Shown piece by piece: positions 58,817 to 64,000 of a stretch of 64,000 nucleotides of DNA. The stretch's first letter is position 1, and each line of letters begins with the position of its first letter. The notes under the pieces were generated by a model. That model made no database searches and was not told the origin of the DNA. It was given only the letters and a program-made list of their open reading frames with translations. Origin of the DNA: Pseudomonas kielensis (GTDB lineage Bacteria > Pseudomonadota > Gammaproteobacteria > Pseudomonadales > Pseudomonadaceae); assembly GCF_014236655.1 (NCBI RefSeq), contig NZ_JACMYG010000007.1, positions 1-64,000 on the forward strand, given 5' to 3'. The position numbers and the translations under genes are program-made.

Positions 58817-59245
58817 TCAATTGTCGTACTGACTCAATAACCGTTCCATTCGCGCGTCGAGGCGGCGCTTGATTTCCGTCTCGATGTGCGGAGCAAAGTC
58901 ATCGATCACGTCTTGCATGATCAACTGCGCGGCGGCGCGCAACTCGCCGTCCAGATGCAGCATGACGTCGGCCGCTTGCTGGGCGGTTGTCGTGGCGGCG
59001 GGTGCAGGTGCAGGTGCTGGTGCAGGTGCAGGCGCTGGAGTAGGGGCAGGTTGTTCGACGGCTGCGACCAGGGGTTTACCGCTGACCTGGTCGAACAGCA
59101 AGGGAATCTGGCCTTCATCACTTGCGGTCTCGACGGTGTCGGTCAGCAGTGGTGGTTGCAGGTTGTCATCGCCGAGCAACTGGCGGATCGACTCAAGGTC
59201 ATCCAGCAGGTGTGCGGCCTTTTGCAGCGGTTTTGGCGTGTCCAT
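58817..59245 (-). CDS. Conserved hypothetical protein with Pro-Ala linker
   Basis: A 142-residue acidic protein located between holC and valS, as in P. aeruginosa (PA3833 position). The N-terminal helix (KPLQKAAHLLDDLESIRQLL) is joined to a C-terminal helical domain (ELRAAAQLIMQDVIDDFAPH) by a proline-alanine linker at residues 66-86. The linker is coded by a repeating GGTGCA-type hexamer at 58998-59050. Function unknown. It starts eight bases after the holC stop, so the two are probably cotranslated. Confidence 0.8.
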   Translation of the reverse strand: MDTPKPLQKAAHLLDDLESIRQLLGDDNLQPPLLTDTVETASDEGQIPLLFDQVSGKPLVAAVEQPAPTPAPAPAPAPAPAPAATTTAQQAADVMLHLDGELRAAAQLIMQDVIDDFAPHIETEIKRRLDARMERLLSQYDN

Positions 59246-59252
59246 CTTGTAC

Positions 59253-59681
59253 TCAGAGTCGCTGTAGCCGGTGATCTTGCAGAGGATAGCCCTGTTCGCG
59301 GTAGAAGCGGAAACTCTCCCGCGCGGCCTGACGAATAGCGGGGTCTTCGACGACCACTTCCGCCACGCGGGCAAACCGTTGGGCAAACGGTGGGACCTTG
59401 ACGTCGAGGTTGACCAGCAGGTCCTGGTGTTCACCGGGATCATCACCCAGGCCCAACACAATCAAGCCATCCGGTTCGCTCTCGGCTGGGCCGTGGGGCA
59501 CGAAACTTTCGCCCTTGAACGCCCACAGGCGAGCATCAAGGTCGTCGCGTTGGGCGGCATCGCTGCAATGCAGGTAGATGCGGTGGCCCATGCGCCAGGC
59601 CTTTTCGCTGAGCTTGCAGGCGAAATCCAGCCGCGCCTGAGGGTCGGCGCTGGGCAGGATGTAGAAATCGACTTTGGTCAT
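59253..59681 (-). CDS. holC: DNA polymerase III chi subunit
   Basis: A 142-residue chi subunit of the clamp-loader complex, which contacts single-strand binding protein. Family segments FYILPSADPQARLDFACKL at the start and FKGESFVPHGPAES in the middle are present. It lies between pepA (60 bases upstream) and the linker protein on the same strand. Confidence 0.94.
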   Translation of the reverse strand: MTKVDFYILPSADPQARLDFACKLSEKAWRMGHRIYLHCSDAAQRDDLDARLWAFKGESFVPHGPAESEPDGLIVLGLGDDPGEHQDLLVNLDVKVPPFAQRFARVAEVVVEDPAIRQAARESFRFYREQGYPLQDHRLQRL

Positions 59682-59740
59682 TGCGGTTCCTGAGCCTGAG
59701 GCGGGGCCACCGAGGGTGGCGCCGCCTCAGGTCATCGGTT

Positions 59741-61541
<1,801 letters not shown>

Positions 61542-62660
61542 TTGATTGTCTTCCGTTATCTGTCCCGTGAAGTCCTGGTGACCCTGAGCGCCGTCAGTGC
61601 CGTGCTGCTGGTCATCATCATGAGTGGGCGCTTTATCAAGTACCTCGCCCAAGCCGCTGCCGGCCTACTGGATCCGGGCTCGCTGTTCCTGATCATGGGC
61701 TTCCGCCTGCCGGGCTTCTTGCAGTTGATCCTGCCACTGGGGTTGTTCCTGGGGATTCTGCTGGCTTATGGCCGGCTCTATCTCGAAAGCGAAATGACCG
61801 TGCTGTCGGCCACCGGCATGAGCCAGCAACGCCTGTTCGTCTACACCTTGTTCCCGGCCACGCTGGTGGCGTTGCTGGTGGCCTGGTTGAGCCTGGGCCT
61901 GGCCCCGCAAGGTGCCAACCAGTTCCAGTTGCTGCTGAACAAGCAGGATGCCCTGACCGAGTTCGACACCCTGGAGCCAGGACGCTTCCAGTCGTTGCGC
62001 GACGGCACGCGGGTGACCTACACCGAGAAACTTTCGGACGATCGCGTCAACCTGGCCGGCGTGTTCATCTCGCAGAAGAACGAAGCCACGGGAAACAAGG
62101 ATCGCGGCATTTCTGTGCTGGTGGCCGAGAAGGGCCGCCAGGAGATCAAGCCGGATGGCAACCGCTACCTGATTCTCGACAATGGCTATCGTTATGACGG
62201 CAACCCGGGGCAGGCCAACTATCGGATCATCAAGTACGACACCTATGGCGTGCTGTTGCCCAAGCCTGACGTCAGCGACGAAGTGACCGATCGCGACGCC
62301 ATCAGTACCGCCAATCTGATGGGCAGCGATGACGTGCGTTCCCATGCCGAGCTGCAATGGCGTTTGTCCCTGCCGTTGCTGGTGTTCATCGTGACCCTGA
62401 TGGCCGTGCCGCTGTCGCGGGTCAATCCGCGTCAGGGCCGATTCCTCAAGCTGTTGCCGGCGATCCTGCTGTACATGGCCTACCTGACCATCCTGATCGC
62501 TGCCCGCGGTGCCCTGGAGAAGGGCAAGTTGCCGCCAGCGCTGGGGCTGTGGTGGGTCCACGGGATTTTCCTGGCCATTGGCCTGGGGTTGCTCTACTGG
62601 GAGCCGTTGCGCTTGAAGATGGCGAGTCGCCGCTATGCGTTGGAGGTGACCCGTGGTTAA
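61542..62660 (+). CDS. lptF: LptF, LPS export ABC permease
   Basis: A 372-residue permease with three membrane segments on either side of a periplasmic beta-jellyroll domain (about 130-260). With LptG and LptB it extracts lipopolysaccharide from the inner membrane. I choose a TTG start at 61542 because GGAG lies eight bases upstream and MIVFRYLSREVL matches P. aeruginosa; a GTG three codons earlier is too close to that site. Coupled to lptG by an 8-base overlap. Confidence 0.95.
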   Translation: MIVFRYLSREVLVTLSAVSAVLLVIIMSGRFIKYLAQAAAGLLDPGSLFLIMGFRLPGFLQLILPLGLFLGILLAYGRLYLESEMTVLSATGMSQQRLFVYTLFPATLVALLVAWLSLGLAPQGANQFQLLLNKQDALTEFDTLEPGRFQSLRDGTRVTYTEKLSDDRVNLAGVFISQKNEATGNKDRGISVLVAEKGRQEIKPDGNRYLILDNGYRYDGNPGQANYRIIKYDTYGVLLPKPDVSDEVTDRDAISTANLMGSDDVRSHAELQWRLSLPLLVFIVTLMAVPLSRVNPRQGRFLKLLPAILLYMAYLTILIAARGALEKGKLPPALGLWWVHGIFLAIGLGLLYWEPLRLKMASRRYALEVTRG

Positions 62661-63714
62661 GCTCGATCGCTACATTGGTAGCAGTGTATTCATGGCAATC
62701 CTGGCCGTGCTGGGGATCATCCTCGGCCTGGCGACCCTGTTCGCCTTCATCGATGAAATGGGCGATGCCAGCGATACCTACACGGTGATGGATGTCCTGG
62801 GCTACGTGCTCCTGACCGCGCCGCGCCGCCTGTACGACATGCTGCCCATGGCCGCTCTGATCGGTTGCCTGATCGGCCTCGGCAGCCTGGCCAGCAACAG
62901 CGAATTGACCATCATGCGCGCGGCCGGTGTATCCATTGGGCGCATCGTCTGGGCGGTGATGAAGCCGATGCTGTTCCTGATGGTGGCCGGGGTGCTGATT
63001 GGCGAGTATGTGGCGCCCGCCACGGAAAACATCGCTCAGGCCAACCGTTCGCTGGCCCAGGGCAGTGGCGATTCGCAAAGCGCCAAGCACGGCTTGTGGC
63101 ATCGCCAGGGGGACGAGTTCATTCACGTCAACTCGGTGCAGCCCAATGGCCGCCTGTATGGCGTGACCCGTTATCGCTTCGATAATGACCACCACCTGCT
63201 GTCCGCAAGCTTCGCCAAACGCGCCGAGTTCGACACCGATCACTGGCAGTTGAGTGACGTCACCACCACCCTGTTCCACGGCAAGAGCACCGAAGTGGTG
63301 AACGCGCCGGTCGAGCGCTGGGATGTGGCCCTCAGCCCGCAACTGCTGAGCACCGTGGTGATGGCCCCGGAATCGCTGTCCATCAGCGGCCTGTGGGGTT
63401 ATATCCATTACCTGGCTGATCAGGGCCTGAACAACGGCCGCTACTGGCTGGCATTTTGGGTCAAAGTGTTGCAGCCGCTGGTCACCGCCGCCCTGGTGCT
63501 GATGGCGATCTCCTTCATCTTTGGTCCGCTGCGTTCGGTAACCCTCGGTCAGCGGGTGTTCACCGGCGTGCTGGTGGGCTTCACCTTCCGCATCGTCCAG
63601 GATTTGCTCGGGCCATCGAGCCTGGTGTTCGGTTTCTCGCCGCTGTTTGCGGTGCTGATCCCGGCTGCGGTCTGTGCTTTGGCAGGCCTCTGGCTGATGC
63701 GTCGAGCCGGCTGA
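62653..63714 (+). CDS. lptG: LptG, LPS export ABC permease
   Basis: A 353-residue partner of LptF, with the same six-helix plus jellyroll design: first helices around LDRYIGSSVFMAILAVLGII and the last around FSPLFAVLIPAAVCALAGLW. GTG start with GGAGG six bases upstream inside lptF. The unit ends in a strong terminator. Confidence 0.96.
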   Translation: MVKLDRYIGSSVFMAILAVLGIILGLATLFAFIDEMGDASDTYTVMDVLGYVLLTAPRRLYDMLPMAALIGCLIGLGSLASNSELTIMRAAGVSIGRIVWAVMKPMLFLMVAGVLIGEYVAPATENIAQANRSLAQGSGDSQSAKHGLWHRQGDEFIHVNSVQPNGRLYGVTRYRFDNDHHLLSASFAKRAEFDTDHWQLSDVTTTLFHGKSTEVVNAPVERWDVALSPQLLSTVVMAPESLSISGLWGYIHYLADQGLNNGRYWLAFWVKVLQPLVTAALVLMAISFIFGPLRSVTLGQRVFTGVLVGFTFRIVQDLLGPSSLVFGFSPLFAVLIPAAVCALAGLWLMRRAG

Positions 63715-63745
63715 TCAGCGGTATTTGAACTCGCGTTTGCCCCCG

Positions 63746-63778
63746 AAAACGCCCCGTTCGCCAGAGCGGGGCGTTTTT
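63746..63778 (+). terminator. Intrinsic terminator of lptFG
   Basis: AAAACGCCCCG and CGGGGCGTTTT form a perfect 11-bp stem around ten bases with a T run. Confidence 0.9.
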
Positions 63779-63885
63779 GCAGGTGATGGCTTTACCTGCA
63801 AACGTGACGCTTGCCTGGTGTTTCAGGTACAATTCCCGGCTATTTTTCGGCGGGCTATGCCTGCAGCCTTTTTGAGTGTTGATCC

Positions 63886-64000
63886 GTGAGTGATTTGAGT
63901 CATATCCGCAATTTCTCCATCATCGCCCACATTGACCATGGCAAGTCGACGCTGGCCGATCGCTTCATCCAGATGTGCGGCGGCCTGGCCGAGCGTGAAA
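63886..64000 (+). CDS. lepA: LepA, elongation factor 4 (cut by window edge)
   Basis: Only the first 38 codons are present. The GTG-initiated start reads [20 protein letters not shown] with the P-loop AHIDHGKST of translational GTPases, matching Pseudomonas LepA. It remobilises stalled ribosomes. The gene runs off the right end. Confidence 0.9.
   Translation, partial: MSDLSHIRNFSIIAHIDHGKSTLADRFIQMCGGLAERE

Overview
The window looks like a chromosome segment of a fluorescent Pseudomonas (P. fluorescens group). The support is high GC, the complete alginate operon in the genus order, the rhlB-dauBAR and pepA-holC-valS blocks, REP/REPIN palindromes of the 'TGTGGGAGC...GCTCCCACA' type, and protein sequences close to remembered Pseudomonas homologues. 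No tRNA, rRNA, CRISPR array, insertion sequence or prophage was seen.

Layout. 1-4340: a small NTF2-like protein, an MFS exporter and a divergent LysR regulator that share a strong palindromic operator, then a short-chain dehydrogenase and a small membrane protein. 4492-20943: the whole 12-gene alginate operon on the minus strand, algD-8-44-K-E-G-X-L-I-J-F-A. Precursor synthesis is AlgA/AlgD, c-di-GMP-controlled polymerisation is Alg8/Alg44, periplasmic scaffold, epimerase and lyase are AlgK/G/X/L, acetylation is AlgI/J/F/X, and export is AlgE. It has a long untranslated algD leader and is punctuated by REP-type palindromes, one of which lies inside the algK reading frame. 21757-26855: yaaA, a polysaccharide-deacetylase-like exoprotein, a PIN-PhoH ATPase and moaCDE.

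27045-30770: D-arginine catabolism, with a solitary amino-acid binding protein and dauBAR; a shared palindrome links the two promoters. 30900-33120: rhlB and an esterase. 33589-37750: the aapJQMP general L-amino-acid ABC transporter behind a candidate sigma-54 promoter. 37917-39882: an FCD-type GntR regulator with a CynX-type MFS transporter.

39993-50300: a chaperone-usher fimbrial locus of the DUF1120 pilin type with an RcsB-like orphan response regulator. This region carries the most interesting structure in the window. A second, largely deleted copy of the same block follows immediately: fragments of the MFS gene, of the two-domain tip subunit and of the response regulator, plus an intact extra pilin and an intact SnoaL-like gene whose own damaged partner lies in the first copy. 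It reads as a tandem segmental duplication with complementary decay of the two copies.

50342-64000: housekeeping genes: GIY-YIG protein, GST, glutaredoxin, yejK, an HU-like protein, rlmF, valS, a secreted DUF3757 protein, a proline/alanine-linker protein, holC, pepA, lptFG and the start of lepA at the right edge.
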